Origin: Micavibrio sp. UBA6929
GTDB taxonomy: Bacteria > Pseudomonadota > Alphaproteobacteria > Micavibrionales > Micavibrionaceae
Assembly (NCBI GenBank): GCA_002448815.1
Contig: DKAJ01000009.1
Span: forward strand, 68,282-132,281
Reading direction: 5' to 3'
DNA length: 64,000 nt
Shown here piece by piece: positions 47,172 to 56,277 of this stretch (position 1 is the stretch's first letter; each line of letters opens with the position of its first letter). The notes below the pieces were generated by a model, which saw only the letters and a list, made by a program, of their open reading frames with translations, was not told where the DNA came from and ran no database searches. Position numbers and translations under genes: made by a program.

Positions 47172-47516
47172 ATGCTCAAAGCAAAAATCCACCGCGCAAA
47201 GGTGACACAAGCCGACCTTCATTACGTTGGCTCGATCACTGTTGACCGCGATTTGCTGGACGCGGCAGGCATTTTAATTAACGAACAAGTTGATGTCCTG
47301 AACATCACAAACGGCAACCGTTTCACGACATACGCCATCGAAGGCCCGCGCGGAAGCGGCATTATCGGCATTAACGGCGCAGCCGCCCATTTGGCGCAAC
47401 CTGATGATCTGGTCATTATCTGCGCCTATGCGGGGATGAGCGAAGACGAAGCCAAAAAGCATCAGCCCACCGTCATCATTACAAACGACGACAACAAAAT
47501 CGCCGAAACACGGTAA
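47172..47516 (+). CDS. panD: Aspartate 1-decarboxylase
   Basis: A pyruvoyl enzyme that makes beta-alanine for pantothenate. The ATG at 47172 gives MLKAKIHRAKVTQADLHYVG followed by Ser, the usual N terminus, with the self-cleaved Gly20-Ser21 bond. Length (114 residues) is normal. The open frame extends to 47154 but the extra six residues are not conserved in the family. It converges on hisE. Confidence 0.95.
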   Translation: MLKAKIHRAKVTQADLHYVGSITVDRDLLDAAGILINEQVDVLNITNGNRFTTYAIEGPRGSGIIGINGAAAHLAQPDDLVIICAYAGMSEDEAKKHQPTVIITNDDNKIAETR

Positions 47517-47537
47517 ATAAATCCAGATAATCCAATG

Positions 47538-47861
47538 TTAAGAACTGCGCGAGGCCTTTTCCGCGTGACCAGATGTGCCCATACGGCGCTGAAGGATCTT
47601 AAGAATCGCATCTGGCGCAATGCCCTGATCTGCCCACAAAACCATCAGGTGAAACAGTAAATCTGCTGACTCCTCGGCCAAGGCACGCTTATCACCTTTG
47701 ACGGCTTCGATAATCGTTTCAACGGCTTCTTCGCCGACTTTTTCAGCGATTTTCGCCGTACCTTTTGCGTACAGGCTGGAAACGTATGATTCATCAGGGC
47801 TTGAAGCCTTTCTAGCCTCAAGAACGGTAAATAATTCCTGTAAAATTGCTTCGTTTGTCAT
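47538..47861 (-). CDS. hisE: Phosphoribosyl-ATP pyrophosphatase
   Basis: A 107-residue stand-alone HisE: EKVGEEAVETIIEAVKGDK and ESADLLFHLMVLW are the conserved helices of the MazG-like fold. It hydrolyses phosphoribosyl-ATP in the second step of histidine synthesis. It ends the minus-strand his series, 9 bp after hisF. The separate HisI is not in the window. Confidence 0.95.
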   Translation of the reverse strand: MTNEAILQELFTVLEARKASSPDESYVSSLYAKGTAKIAEKVGEEAVETIIEAVKGDKRALAEESADLLFHLMVLWADQGIAPDAILKILQRRMGTSGHAEKASRSS

Positions 47862-47870
47862 GATTTCCCC

Positions 47871-48635
47871 TTAAACACGTACAGCCACGCCCGCCGCTTC
47901 CATCGCGGCTTTGGCCTGTGCAATTGTATAATCGCCAAAATGGAAGATAGACGCCGCTAAAACCGCGCTTGCCCCGCCATCGCGCACACCTTCGACCAAG
48001 TGGTCTAACGTTCCAACGCCGCCAGATGCGATCACCGGGATGCCAACTGCATCACTGACCGCGCGCGTTAAGGGCAAATTAAATCCTGCGCGCGTACCGT
48101 CACGATCCATAGAAGTTAATAAAATTTCGCCCGCGCCGTAATCTGCCATTTTCACGGCCCATTCCACCGCATCCAGACCAGTTGGATTGCGTCCGCCATG
48201 GGTATAAATCTCCCACCCAGCGCTGCCATCAGCCTTACCCTTGGCATCAACCGCAACCACAATAGCCTGCGACCCGCATTTCTCGGCAGCTTCGCGCACG
48301 AACTCAGGATTCTTAACAGCCGCCGAATTAATCGCAACCTTATCCGCGCCCGCATCCAGCAACGCACGAATATCGTCCAGCGTCCGCACACCGCCGCCAA
48401 CCGTCAAAGGAATAAATACCTCGGCCGCGACATCACGCACTACGTCCAAAATCGTGCCGCGCCCTTCATGTGTGGCTGTAATATCCAAAAAGCAAAGCTC
48501 GTCCGCGCCTGCCGCGCCATAAACGCGCGCCTGTGCAACCGGATCACCCGCATCAACGATATCAACAAAATTAATGCCTTTGACCACACGGCCGTTATCG
48601 ACATCTAAACAAGGAATAATGCGATTTTTTAACAT
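47871..48635 (-). CDS. hisF: Imidazole glycerol phosphate synthase subunit HisF
   Basis: A 254-residue (beta/alpha)8 barrel starting MLKNRIIPCLDVDNGRVVKG; LTVGGGVRTLDDIRALLDAGADK and VIASGGVGTLDHL are the two phosphate-binding halves. It uses ammonia from HisH to form imidazole glycerol phosphate and AICAR. It is followed by hisE and separated from hisA by a gene of unknown function. Confidence 0.97.
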   Translation of the reverse strand: MLKNRIIPCLDVDNGRVVKGINFVDIVDAGDPVAQARVYGAAGADELCFLDITATHEGRGTILDVVRDVAAEVFIPLTVGGGVRTLDDIRALLDAGADKVAINSAAVKNPEFVREAAEKCGSQAIVVAVDAKGKADGSAGWEIYTHGGRNPTGLDAVEWAVKMADYGAGEILLTSMDRDGTRAGFNLPLTRAVSDAVGIPVIASGGVGTLDHLVEGVRDGGASAVLAASIFHFGDYTIAQAKAAMEAAGVAVRV

Positions 48636-48688
48636 GTCCCTATCAGAGCCGTTTCATTGCCGTTTGTCAAACGATCAATAAGGGAAAA

Positions 48689-49120
48689 TCATGCATAATC
48701 TTTGGGAATAAAGCATGGACGCGGCTGCTCTTCATGCAAGCGTTCTGCTAATTCAAGCTCAGCTGCATGGTCACCATAGGCACGATCATGATCAGCTTGC
48801 AAAAGGGCAATGTCATCCTCATGCAAGCCAGATACGTATGGCGCAAAAGCTTCTTCAAATGACAGGCCAACTTCATGATGTTCTGAACCAAGGCTATCTT
48901 CTAAAACCGCTAAATACGCATGTGCAACAGGCGTAAAGTCAGCCCATTCTTTTTCAACATAACGCTTTTCAATCTGCGGCAGAAGTTTCTCTAAAATATG
49001 ATGCTGGTCAGACCCGACCGTTTCCGCAGCGCCCAGCACATCATCCACACGCTGTTTAAAATGAAACAAGCGCATATTACTTTTACGCGCACTTGCGTCT
49101 GCAAAATCTTTGATAGTCAT
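48689..49120 (-). CDS. Unknown acidic protein inside the his group
   Basis: A 143-residue acidic, helical protein rich in His and Glu (for example SDQHHILEKLL and GSEHHEVGLSFEEAF). No signal peptide or membrane segment. No family recognised; the His/Glu pairs could bind metal, which is speculation. It sits between hisA (73 bp) and hisF (53 bp) on the same strand and may be cotranscribed with them. Confidence 0.7.
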   Translation of the reverse strand: MTIKDFADASARKSNMRLFHFKQRVDDVLGAAETVGSDQHHILEKLLPQIEKRYVEKEWADFTPVAHAYLAVLEDSLGSEHHEVGLSFEEAFAPYVSGLHEDDIALLQADHDRAYGDHAAELELAERLHEEQPRPCFIPKDYA

Positions 49121-49193
49121 TTTTACACCCTCGACTAATATCTATTTTTAATTATAAAACGCTCCAAATGAACAAAACGTTTATTTTTGAAAA

Positions 49194-49919
49194 TTACGCC
49201 ACAATTTTCAGTGCTTCTACAGGATCTAATTGCCCTTCATATAAAGCACGTCCAACCACGACGCCGTTTAAATGATGCTCGGCCGCAGATTTCTGCACAC
49301 CGCGCAAATCATCCAGTGACCCAACACCGCCAGATGCGATCACAGGAATACTTGTTGCTTCGGCCAGAGCGCATGTGCGTTCAAGATTCACGCCTTCACC
49401 CGTACCGTCACGATCAATATCAGTATAAATAATTGCCGAAACGCCCACATCTTCAAAGGCGTGCGCCAAATCAACATCACGCATATCGGATTCTTCAACC
49501 CAGCCCTCAACGGCCACCATGCCTTTACGTGCATCAATGCCAACCACAATTTGATCTGGGAAAAGCTGACACGCCTTTTTCACAAGGTCAGGATCGCGCA
49601 CGGCAACTGTGCCCAGGATAACGCGGCTCACCCCTTCGGAAAGCCAGTGCTCAATCTGCGCGAGCGAACGAATGCCCCCGCCCAACTGCACAGGCACATC
49701 AACCGACGATAAAATAGATTTTACTGCGCTGTAATTAACGGGCTTACCATCAACGGCACCGTTCAAATCAACAACATGGATCCACGAAAACCCCGTACGC
49801 GCCCAAGTCACCGCCTGATCCGCAGGGTTTTCATTGTACACAACATCGCGGTTCATATCGCCCTTATACAGGCGCACACAATGACCGTCTTTCAAATCAA
49901 TTGCAGGATAAATAATCAT
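49194..49919 (-). CDS. hisA: ProFAR isomerase HisA
   Basis: A 241-residue (beta/alpha)8 barrel beginning MIIYPAIDLKDGHCVRLYKG with the catalytic Asp in AIDL and a second Asp in YTDIDRDG. It isomerises phosphoribosyl-formimino-AICAR phosphate in histidine synthesis. VQLGGGIRSL and VIASGGVGSL bind the phosphates. Confidence 0.97.
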   Translation of the reverse strand: MIIYPAIDLKDGHCVRLYKGDMNRDVVYNENPADQAVTWARTGFSWIHVVDLNGAVDGKPVNYSAVKSILSSVDVPVQLGGGIRSLAQIEHWLSEGVSRVILGTVAVRDPDLVKKACQLFPDQIVVGIDARKGMVAVEGWVEESDMRDVDLAHAFEDVGVSAIIYTDIDRDGTGEGVNLERTCALAEATSIPVIASGGVGSLDDLRGVQKSAAEHHLNGVVVGRALYEGQLDPVEALKIVA

Positions 49920-49941
49920 AAGAAAGGCTTATAAAGCAGCC

Positions 49942-50496
49942 CTAAGATTCTGACAAGTCCTTATAATAATAAAAGCCTTTCAGCGTTTTTCCATCGACTT
50001 TTGCATAGGAAGGATGCTCGCCAATGCGTTTGTATCCGTGGCTTTCATACAGGGAAATTGCCGCGCTCATGGTTTCGCGTACGTCCAAATTAATAACCGA
50101 TACATCATGCGATAGTGCTTGCGCCTCAACTGCATCAAGCAACCGATCAGACAGGGCAAAGCCCCGCGCCCAAGGCGCCACAAAATGCGTTGTCAAATGT
50201 GCGCTGTGTGATTGTGCCTGATTGTTGTGCGGCGGCAAGACCAATTGGCATGTGCCGCAAATAACGCCATCTAAACGCGCGACAAATAAAAGGCGCGCTG
50301 GCATCACAACAACGCCCTGCCAAAAGCGCTCTAAAATCTCGCGCGCTGGCAGGTCTAACCATCCAAAACCACCGCCCGCTTCAATCGCGGCGTCAGTCGC
50401 ATCGCATAAATCATTTAAATCACTCGGTGATAATTCAGTTAAAAGCTCCACCGTCGCACTTGGCGGTGAAGGTTGCGCTAACGTTTGTTCATTCAT
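49942..50496 (-). CDS. GNAT family N-acetyltransferase
   Basis: A 184-residue acetyltransferase. HFVAPWARGFALSDRLLDAV is the acetyl-CoA binding motif A, and the C-terminal MSAAISLYESHGYKRIGEHP is motif B. The acceptor is unknown. It lies 22 bp upstream of hisA and downstream of hisH, inside the his series. No his-related role is suggested by sequence. Confidence 0.88.
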   Translation of the reverse strand: MNEQTLAQPSPPSATVELLTELSPSDLNDLCDATDAAIEAGGGFGWLDLPAREILERFWQGVVVMPARLLFVARLDGVICGTCQLVLPPHNNQAQSHSAHLTTHFVAPWARGFALSDRLLDAVEAQALSHDVSVINLDVRETMSAAISLYESHGYKRIGEHPSYAKVDGKTLKGFYYYKDLSES

Positions 50497-50584
50497 CCTA
50501 AGAAAACCTCGCTTATCACCTCATCATACCATGAAGGCCAAAGCCAAAAGAAGAAAAAGCCACGACGCAGCGCAACAAAGCGCC

Positions 50585-51232
50585 CTAAATCGTCCAGCGC
50601 AAAAAGTTCCCGATCAGGCGCAAACCCGCTTCGGCGCTTTTTTCTGGGTGGAACTGAACGCCGACAATATTATCTTTTGCAACCGCGCCAACGATTGATC
50701 CGCCATAATCACAAGACAACAATAGGGCCTGCGAATCGGCAAGATGCATCTGATATGAATGCACAAAATAAAAATGATCGCCGTCTTGAATGCCGTCTAA
50801 AACAGGGTGGTCTTGGTGATGCAGAATATCGTTCCATCCCATATGCGGTATTTTTAAAGACGCATCACTTGGCTGAATGGCCTCAACCGTCGCATCCAGC
50901 CATCCTAAACCCTGATGATTGCCATGCTCATGGCCTTCACGTGCAAGTAATTGCATGCCAACGCAGATCCCTAAAAACGGGACTTTCTTTTGCAAAACGG
51001 CATCTTCCAGTGCTGGCAGCATGCCAGATTTTTGCAAACCAGACATACAATCCCCAAACGCGCCTTGCCCAGGCAAAACCAAATGTGATGCGCGCGCAAT
51101 ATCCTCGGCCTTATTGGAAATCACCACATCCAAATCCAAGCCTGCCTCATCCGCCGCGTGCTGACATGCCTTTTGCGCAGAGCGCAAATTGCCGCAGCCA
51201 TAATCAATAATCATAATAAATTCTTTTGTCAT
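50585..51232 (-). CDS. hisH: Imidazole glycerol phosphate synthase subunit HisH
   Basis: A 215-residue class I glutamine amidotransferase that supplies ammonia to HisF. IIDYGCGNLRSA opens the domain, GICVGMQLLA holds the catalytic Cys, and VQFHPEKS supplies the His-Glu. The start may be 51232 or the Met at 51214, which would be the usual family start. Confidence 0.95.
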   Translation of the reverse strand: MTKEFIMIIDYGCGNLRSAQKACQHAADEAGLDLDVVISNKAEDIARASHLVLPGQGAFGDCMSGLQKSGMLPALEDAVLQKKVPFLGICVGMQLLAREGHEHGNHQGLGWLDATVEAIQPSDASLKIPHMGWNDILHHQDHPVLDGIQDGDHFYFVHSYQMHLADSQALLLSCDYGGSIVGAVAKDNIVGVQFHPEKSAEAGLRLIGNFLRWTI

Positions 51233-51277
51233 GACTTGGTTTTCGGTTTATAAAGCCCCTTTGTCAATCCTAAAAAC

Positions 51278-52600
51278 ATGATGATAAAAACCATGACAAT
51301 CAATTTCTATCGCTGGAACGAAACCGATGACGCCACCAAGCAGCGCATCATGCGCCGCGCGCAGGCCAATATTGATGACGCCATCAAGGCCGTCGGCCCC
51401 ATTATCCAAGACGTAAAACGGCGCGGCGATGACGCCCTGCGCGACTATGCCAAAAAATTCGATGGCGCGCACATCACCAATATCAAAGCCACCGAAGAAG
51501 AATTCGACCGCGCCGAGGCCGCACTGGACGATGACCTAAAGGCTGCAATCCAGCATTGTGCCAAAAACGTACAAACTTTCCATGAAGAGCAAATGCGCCG
51601 CGCTGAAAAAGACGCACACTGGATGATTGAAATCGAAGCCGGCGTCATGGCGGGCGAGCAAATCAACCCAATCGATTCCGTGGGCCTGTATGTGCCGCGC
51701 GGTAAAGGCGCATTCCCCAGCGCAATGTATATGCTGGCCATTCCTGCAAAAATTGCAGGCGTGCCCAATATCGCTATTACAACGCCGCCCACCCCAGACG
51801 GCAGCGCCGATGACGCCAGCCTATATACCGCACGCCTTTGCGGCATTGATACCGTCTACAAGGTCGGTGGCGCTCAGGCCATAGCTGCCCTTGCTTACGG
51901 CACACAGACCATAACGCCGGTTAAAAAGACTCTCGGCCCTGGAAGCCCATATGTCGCCGCGGCAAAACGCTATCTATCTGACATCATTGATCCGGGCATG
52001 CCCGCCGGCCCATCGGAAAGCATCATCTTGTGTGATGAAACCGCAGACCCGCACAACACATGCCTTGATGTCCTCAACGAAGCCGAACACGGCAAGGATA
52101 GCGCCGCGCTCTTGATTACGCATGATGAAAAATTGGCAACCTATGTACGTGATAATTTACCCAAAATTATCGCTGACTTGCCACAACCTCACCAAGATAT
52201 CTGCACCCACGTGATGAGCGATTATGGCGCAATCATCCTTACAGAAAGCCTAGACCAATCGGTCGCCCTATCTAACGCTTATGCCGCAGAACACCTGCAT
52301 TTAAAGGTCAAAGACGCGGATAAAATTGCCGCCCAAATCAAACATGCGGGCGAAATTTTAATTGGCGAGCTTACACCATCATCACTTGGCAATTACGGCA
52401 TTGGTGTCAACCACGTTTTGCCAACTGGCGGATGGGCACATACATATTCGTGTACGTCTGTTTGGGACTTTTTAAAACGCACATCAATCTCGCGCGTTGA
52501 CCGTCAGGGATTTGATGCACTGAAACATTCGGTTACAACCCTCACTGATTACGAGAATTTCCCCGCGCACGGTGATGTCCTTAGAAAACGCAATCTATGA
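51278..52600 (+). CDS. hisD: Histidinol dehydrogenase
   Basis: A 440-residue NAD- and zinc-dependent enzyme for the last two steps of histidine synthesis. GLYVPRGKGAFPSAMYML, YKVGGAQAIAALAYGT and the C-terminal LPTGGWAHTYS are typical. The start is ambiguous (51278, 51281 or 51293). It runs opposite to the other his genes, starting 45 bp from hisH, so both probably use that short divergent region. It overlaps proX by 4 bp. Confidence 0.96.
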   Translation: MMIKTMTINFYRWNETDDATKQRIMRRAQANIDDAIKAVGPIIQDVKRRGDDALRDYAKKFDGAHITNIKATEEEFDRAEAALDDDLKAAIQHCAKNVQTFHEEQMRRAEKDAHWMIEIEAGVMAGEQINPIDSVGLYVPRGKGAFPSAMYMLAIPAKIAGVPNIAITTPPTPDGSADDASLYTARLCGIDTVYKVGGAQAIAALAYGTQTITPVKKTLGPGSPYVAAAKRYLSDIIDPGMPAGPSESIILCDETADPHNTCLDVLNEAEHGKDSAALLITHDEKLATYVRDNLPKIIADLPQPHQDICTHVMSDYGAIILTESLDQSVALSNAYAAEHLHLKVKDADKIAAQIKHAGEILIGELTPSSLGNYGIGVNHVLPTGGWAHTYSCTSVWDFLKRTSISRVDRQGFDALKHSVTTLTDYENFPAHGDVLRKRNL

Positions 52601-53130
52601 CGCAAATTATCTCAACCGCCGAAGATGCCCTGCCCACCAGCCCGCAAAACCTGATGGATACTTTGCGCGACCTTGGCATTGATTTTAAATTTTACGAACA
52701 CGAAGCCGTCTTCAGCGTAGAAGAAAGCAGCAAAATCAAACTCGACATGCCGGGCACGCATTGCCGTAACCTGTTTTTGCGTGACAAGAAAAAGAAAATG
52801 TTTCTGGTTGTCCTTGCTAATGAAACGCAAGTGAACTTAAAACAATTGGAAACCACGCTAGAATGCGGACGCTTATCCTTTGGTTCGGCTGATCGTTTAT
52901 GGAAATATCTGGGCGTAAAGCCTGGATCAGTCTGCCCTTTCGCGGCAATCAATGACACAGACCATTCGGTCGAAATAATACTAGACGCAGATATGATGAG
53001 CGCCGATCTCGTAAATTATCATCCGCTGCTCAACACTATGACGGTTGGCCTGACGCCAAGCGACCTGCTACGCTTTTTCGCGCATACAGGTCACAGCCCC
53101 AAAATCAAAGATTTAAAAGAAAGCGCATAG
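52597..53130 (+). CDS. proX: Prolyl-tRNA editing protein ProX (YbaK-type deacylase)
   Basis: A 177-residue YbaK/ProX-type aminoacyl-tRNA deacylase with KFYEHEAVFSVEES, HCRNLFLRDKKKKMFLVVL and GSVCPFAAIND. It hydrolyses Ala-tRNA(Pro) made in error by prolyl-tRNA synthetase. It begins in the hisD stop (ATGA), so the two are translationally coupled. The symbol follows the editing-protein usage, not the glycine-betaine transporter proX. Confidence 0.88.
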   Translation: MTQIISTAEDALPTSPQNLMDTLRDLGIDFKFYEHEAVFSVEESSKIKLDMPGTHCRNLFLRDKKKKMFLVVLANETQVNLKQLETTLECGRLSFGSADRLWKYLGVKPGSVCPFAAINDTDHSVEIILDADMMSADLVNYHPLLNTMTVGLTPSDLLRFFAHTGHSPKIKDLKESA

Positions 53131-53141
53131 CGCGCCAAAGC

Positions 53142-53744
53142 TTACGCCCCTGAAAGCGCGCCCTTCGTGCTCGGCAAGGCGTCTGATGCGCGGCTATCGA
53201 CTTCCACCGCCATGCGCAGCGCCTTGGCAAGTGCCTTAAAGATGCTTTCAATAATGTGGTGATTATTTGTGCCTTCAAGACTGTGAACATGCAGGGTTAG
53301 GCCTGCTGCGCTAGACAGCGCTTGGAAGAACTCTTGGAATAGCTCCGTATCCATGTCACCTAAACGATCTTGTGAAAACGCCGCCTTCCATACAAGGAAT
53401 GGGCGCCCCGAAAAATCAAGTGCAACGCGGCTCAATGCCTCATCCATTGCGATATAGGCATGGCCATAACGACGAATGCCAATCTTGTCACCAACCGCCT
53501 GCTTCAGTGCCGTACCCAGCGCCCAGCCAATATCCTCAACCGTATGGTGCGCATCAATGTGCAAATCACCGTCAGCCTTAATCTGCATATCAATCAGGGA
53601 GTGTTTCGCAAGTTGATCAAGCATATGGTCGAAAAACCCAACGCCCGTTTCAATCGTGCGCGCGCCGCTCCCATCCAGATTAACGCTAACGCTAATCGCT
53701 GTTTCATTGGTTTTGCGTTCTAATTTTGCTGTTCTATCCGCCAT
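53142..53744 (-). CDS. hisB: Imidazoleglycerol-phosphate dehydratase
   Basis: A 200-residue monofunctional HisB with metal-binding signatures FFDHMLDQLAKH, HHTVEDIGWALG and NNHHIIESIFKALA. It removes water from imidazoleglycerol phosphate. There is no N-terminal phosphatase domain as in enteric HisB. It is separated from hisH by hisD-proX on the opposite strand. Confidence 0.97.
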   Translation of the reverse strand: MADRTAKLERKTNETAISVSVNLDGSGARTIETGVGFFDHMLDQLAKHSLIDMQIKADGDLHIDAHHTVEDIGWALGTALKQAVGDKIGIRRYGHAYIAMDEALSRVALDFSGRPFLVWKAAFSQDRLGDMDTELFQEFFQALSSAAGLTLHVHSLEGTNNHHIIESIFKALAKALRMAVEVDSRASDALPSTKGALSGA

Positions 53745-53930
53745 TGTCGATATCCAAATTTCTTAATTAAACAAACAGGTTATACCCTATGCCTCATCTT
53801 ATAGCAAAATTTTCTGCCCCTGTCTTTGCATTAAAGGCAGAAAATACAGCAATTAGCGGTTGTATCCCCCTGAGAAAAGGAGTATCAACAGCCCCAAAAT
53901 ATATAAAAAATAGACCAAAGGGTGAATATT

Positions 53931-54233
53931 ATGAATTTAACAGCAGATTACCTGCACGCCGCACGGATCAGTTTTGGCGAGGGCATGCAAACAATCAAAA
54001 GCAACACAAAATCGTTTGCAACGGCAGCTTTTTTAATAGCCTCTGTCGGCATCGTTCCAGACGAAGAGGCCTCAACACCACAAAGTCATCCAATCACATC
54101 ATATGAAGCGTATGAAACGCAATACCCGCACGAACAGCCTGCTTATGAAGAGATGATCATCCGGGGAAATGGCATGGAGACAACCATTCAGCCAAGTGGC
54201 TTACCTTACATATATGCAACCACGCCGCGCTAA
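53931..54233 (+). CDS. Unknown small protein, 100 residues
   Basis: The ATG at 53931 has AAAGGGTG 6 bases upstream; a GTG at 53922 in frame is less likely. One mildly hydrophobic stretch (FATAAFLIASVGIV, about 31-44) could be a membrane segment or part of a signal; the rest is acidic and Tyr/Pro-rich. No family recognised. It lies just ahead of the hslVU promoter; the intergenic 53745-53930 is AT-rich and shows nothing else. Confidence 0.55.
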   Translation: MNLTADYLHAARISFGEGMQTIKSNTKSFATAAFLIASVGIVPDEEASTPQSHPITSYEAYETQYPHEQPAYEEMIIRGNGMETTIQPSGLPYIYATTPR

Positions 54234-54236
54234 TCC

Positions 54237-54265
54237 CTTGACTTGGTATGCTGTGTGATCCATAT
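54237..54265 (+). promoter_or_regulatory. Putative RpoH (heat-shock) promoter of hslVU
   Basis: CTTGAC (54237-54242) and CCATAT (54260-54265) with a 17-base spacer, resembling the CTTGAA / CCNNAT elements of alphaproteobacterial RpoH promoters. Position fits: the start site would be about 10 bp before the hslV ATG at 54275. hslVU is heat-shock controlled in many bacteria. Confidence 0.5.
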
Positions 54266-54274
54266 CTTACAGCT

Positions 54275-54856
54275 ATGAGCTATGATCCACATAAAGACTA
54301 TGCCAACGCCAGCCTCTGGCGCGGCACAACCATTGTTTCCATCCGCAAAGACGGCGATGTTGTTATCGCCGGTGATGGACAGGTTTCCATGGGGCACACA
54401 GTCCTGAAAAATAACGCGCGCAAGGTTCGTCGCCTCGGCAAGAACGAGGAAATTATCGCGGGCTTTGCTGGCGCAACGGCCGATGCCTTCACATTGTTTG
54501 AACGGCTTGAGGCCAAGTTAGACGCCCACCCTGGTCAATTAACCCGCGCATGTGTCGAGCTTGCCAAAGACTGGCGCACCGATAAATATTTACGCAAACT
54601 CGAAGCCCTCATGGCCGTATGCGACAAAGAAACTTCGCTTATCCTGACAGGTAACGGCGACGTGGTCGAACCCCAAGACGGTATTATCGCGATTGGATCT
54701 GGCGGGAACTATGCTCTTGCCGCCGCCCGCGCCCTGCTAGGCAACGAAAAAGCCACCGCCGATATGAGCGCCGAGGACATCGCCCGCCAATCCCTAAAAA
54801 TTGCGGCCGATATTTGCGTATATACCAACGAAAACATCACACTTGAAAAACTGTAA
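54275..54856 (+). CDS. hslV: ATP-dependent protease peptidase subunit HslV
   Basis: A 193-residue threonine peptidase. The mature N terminus is at Thr18, in WRGTTIVSIRKDG, after a 17-residue propeptide; the GDGQVSMG motif follows. The ATG at 54275 is chosen because an ATG at 54248 lies inside the likely promoter. HslV forms a double hexamer capped by HslU, made from the next gene 14 bp away. Confidence 0.96.
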   Translation: MSYDPHKDYANASLWRGTTIVSIRKDGDVVIAGDGQVSMGHTVLKNNARKVRRLGKNEEIIAGFAGATADAFTLFERLEAKLDAHPGQLTRACVELAKDWRTDKYLRKLEALMAVCDKETSLILTGNGDVVEPQDGIIAIGSGGNYALAAARALLGNEKATADMSAEDIARQSLKIAADICVYTNENITLEKL

Positions 54857-54870
54857 AAGACGATAAAATC

Positions 54871-56211
54871 ATGAAAGAAGCAAGCAACGCTATTCTTGAA
54901 ATCCCTTCATTCAGCCCCCGCGAAACCGTTGGTGAGCTTGACAGACACATCATCGGCCAAAATGCAGCCAAACGGTCGGTCGCCATTGCCCTGCGCAATC
55001 GCTGGCGCCGCCGTCAATTGGATGCAGACATGCAGGCAGAAATCTATCCAAAGAACATTTTGATGGTCGGCCCAACAGGCGTGGGTAAAACGGAAATTGC
55101 GCGCCGCCTTGCTAAACTTGCACAAGCGCCCTTCGTCAAAGTCGAAGCCACCCGCTTTACCGAGGTCGGCTATGTCGGCAAAGACGTTGAATCCATCATC
55201 CGTGACCTGACAGAAACCGCCATTCACATGACACGCGAGAAAATGCGCGCCACCGTAAACGCACAGGCCGAATTAGACGCGGAAGAGCGTGTATTAGACG
55301 CACTGGTCGGTAAAACAGCTAGCGACGCAACGCGCGAAAACTTCCGCAAGAAGCTACGCGATGGTGAGCTGAACGACCGCGAGATCGAGCTTGAACTTGT
55401 CGATAATTCCAACCCAATGGGCGATATGTTTGATATCCCTGGCATGCCAGGCGCATCAATGGGCATGGTGTCCATGGGCGACATCATGGGCAAAGCCTTT
55501 GGCGAGCGTAAAAAACTTAAGAAAATGAGCGTCGAAGAAAGCTATGGCGTTCTTATCCAAGAAGAAGCTGATAAGCTCCTCGATGAAGAAAAGCTTATCG
55601 AAATTGCGCTTGAACTTGTTCAGCAAAATGGCATCGTCTTCCTTGATGAAATTGACAAAATCGCCACAGGCGCAGCCAATAACCGCGGCGATGTCAGCCG
55701 CGAAGGCGTGCAGCGCGACTTGCTCCCCCTCATCGAGGGCACAACCGTCAGCACAAAGCACGGCCTTGTGAAAACAGATCATATCCTTTTCATCGCCAGC
55801 GGCGCATTCCACTATGCTAAGCCCTCAGATTTGCTAGCAGAGCTTCAAGGTCGCTTGCCAATCCGCGTTGAACTAGAAGCCCTGACAGAAGCAGATTTCC
55901 GCCGCATCCTTGGCGAAACCGAAGCCAGCCTTATCAAGCAATATACCGCCTTGATCGGCACAGAAAATGTCACGCTTACCTTCGAAGACGCGGCCCTTGA
56001 TGAGATCGCCAAGCTATCATTCGAAATCAACGAACGCGTCGAAAACATCGGTGCGCGCCGTTTGCATACCGTCATGGAAAAATTATTGGAAGAAATCAGC
56101 TTCACCGCAACGGACAAAGGCGGCGAAACCATCACCATTACCGCCGATTATGTCCGCGACAATGTTGAAACACTCGCCAAAGCAGCCGACCTCAGCAAAT
56201 TCATCCTATAA
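54871..56211 (+). CDS. hslU: ATP-dependent protease ATPase subunit HslU
   Basis: A 446-residue AAA+ unfoldase. ELDRHIIGQNAAKRSVAIAL, Walker A GPTGVGKTEIAR, the intermediate I-domain (about 110-245) and Walker B VFLDEIDKIA are present, with the C-terminal region ending LSKFIL that docks into HslV. It feeds proteins to HslV. The TAA stop touches the -35 box of the next promoter. Confidence 0.98.
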   Translation: MKEASNAILEIPSFSPRETVGELDRHIIGQNAAKRSVAIALRNRWRRRQLDADMQAEIYPKNILMVGPTGVGKTEIARRLAKLAQAPFVKVEATRFTEVGYVGKDVESIIRDLTETAIHMTREKMRATVNAQAELDAEERVLDALVGKTASDATRENFRKKLRDGELNDREIELELVDNSNPMGDMFDIPGMPGASMGMVSMGDIMGKAFGERKKLKKMSVEESYGVLIQEEADKLLDEEKLIEIALELVQQNGIVFLDEIDKIATGAANNRGDVSREGVQRDLLPLIEGTTVSTKHGLVKTDHILFIASGAFHYAKPSDLLAELQGRLPIRVELEALTEADFRRILGETEASLIKQYTALIGTENVTLTFEDAALDEIAKLSFEINERVENIGARRLHTVMEKLLEEISFTATDKGGETITITADYVRDNVETLAKAADLSKFIL

Positions 56212-56240
56212 TTGACATAAAAATAAAATCTTTCTATAGT
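56212..56240 (+). promoter_or_regulatory. Consensus-like sigma70 promoter of the tandem deaminase gene
   Basis: Perfect TTGACA (56212-56217) directly after the hslU stop, a 17-base spacer, then TATAGT (56235-56240). The start site near 56247 gives a leader of about 30 bases to the ATG at 56278. Confidence 0.65.
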
Positions 56241-56277
56241 CTGTGCCTGTTTACAGTATATGTTTAGGCTTTGCACT

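Noticed and set aside
50485..51210. A 241-codon frame opposite hisH
   Set aside because: Antisense to a conserved amidotransferase; composition (Lys/Arg/Gln/Pro-rich) is that of a shadow frame.
53789..54106. A 105-codon plus-strand frame upstream of hslV
   Set aside because: It overlaps the frame at 53931-54233, which has a better ribosome binding site and more protein-like composition; the Arg-rich end looks like a frame shadow.
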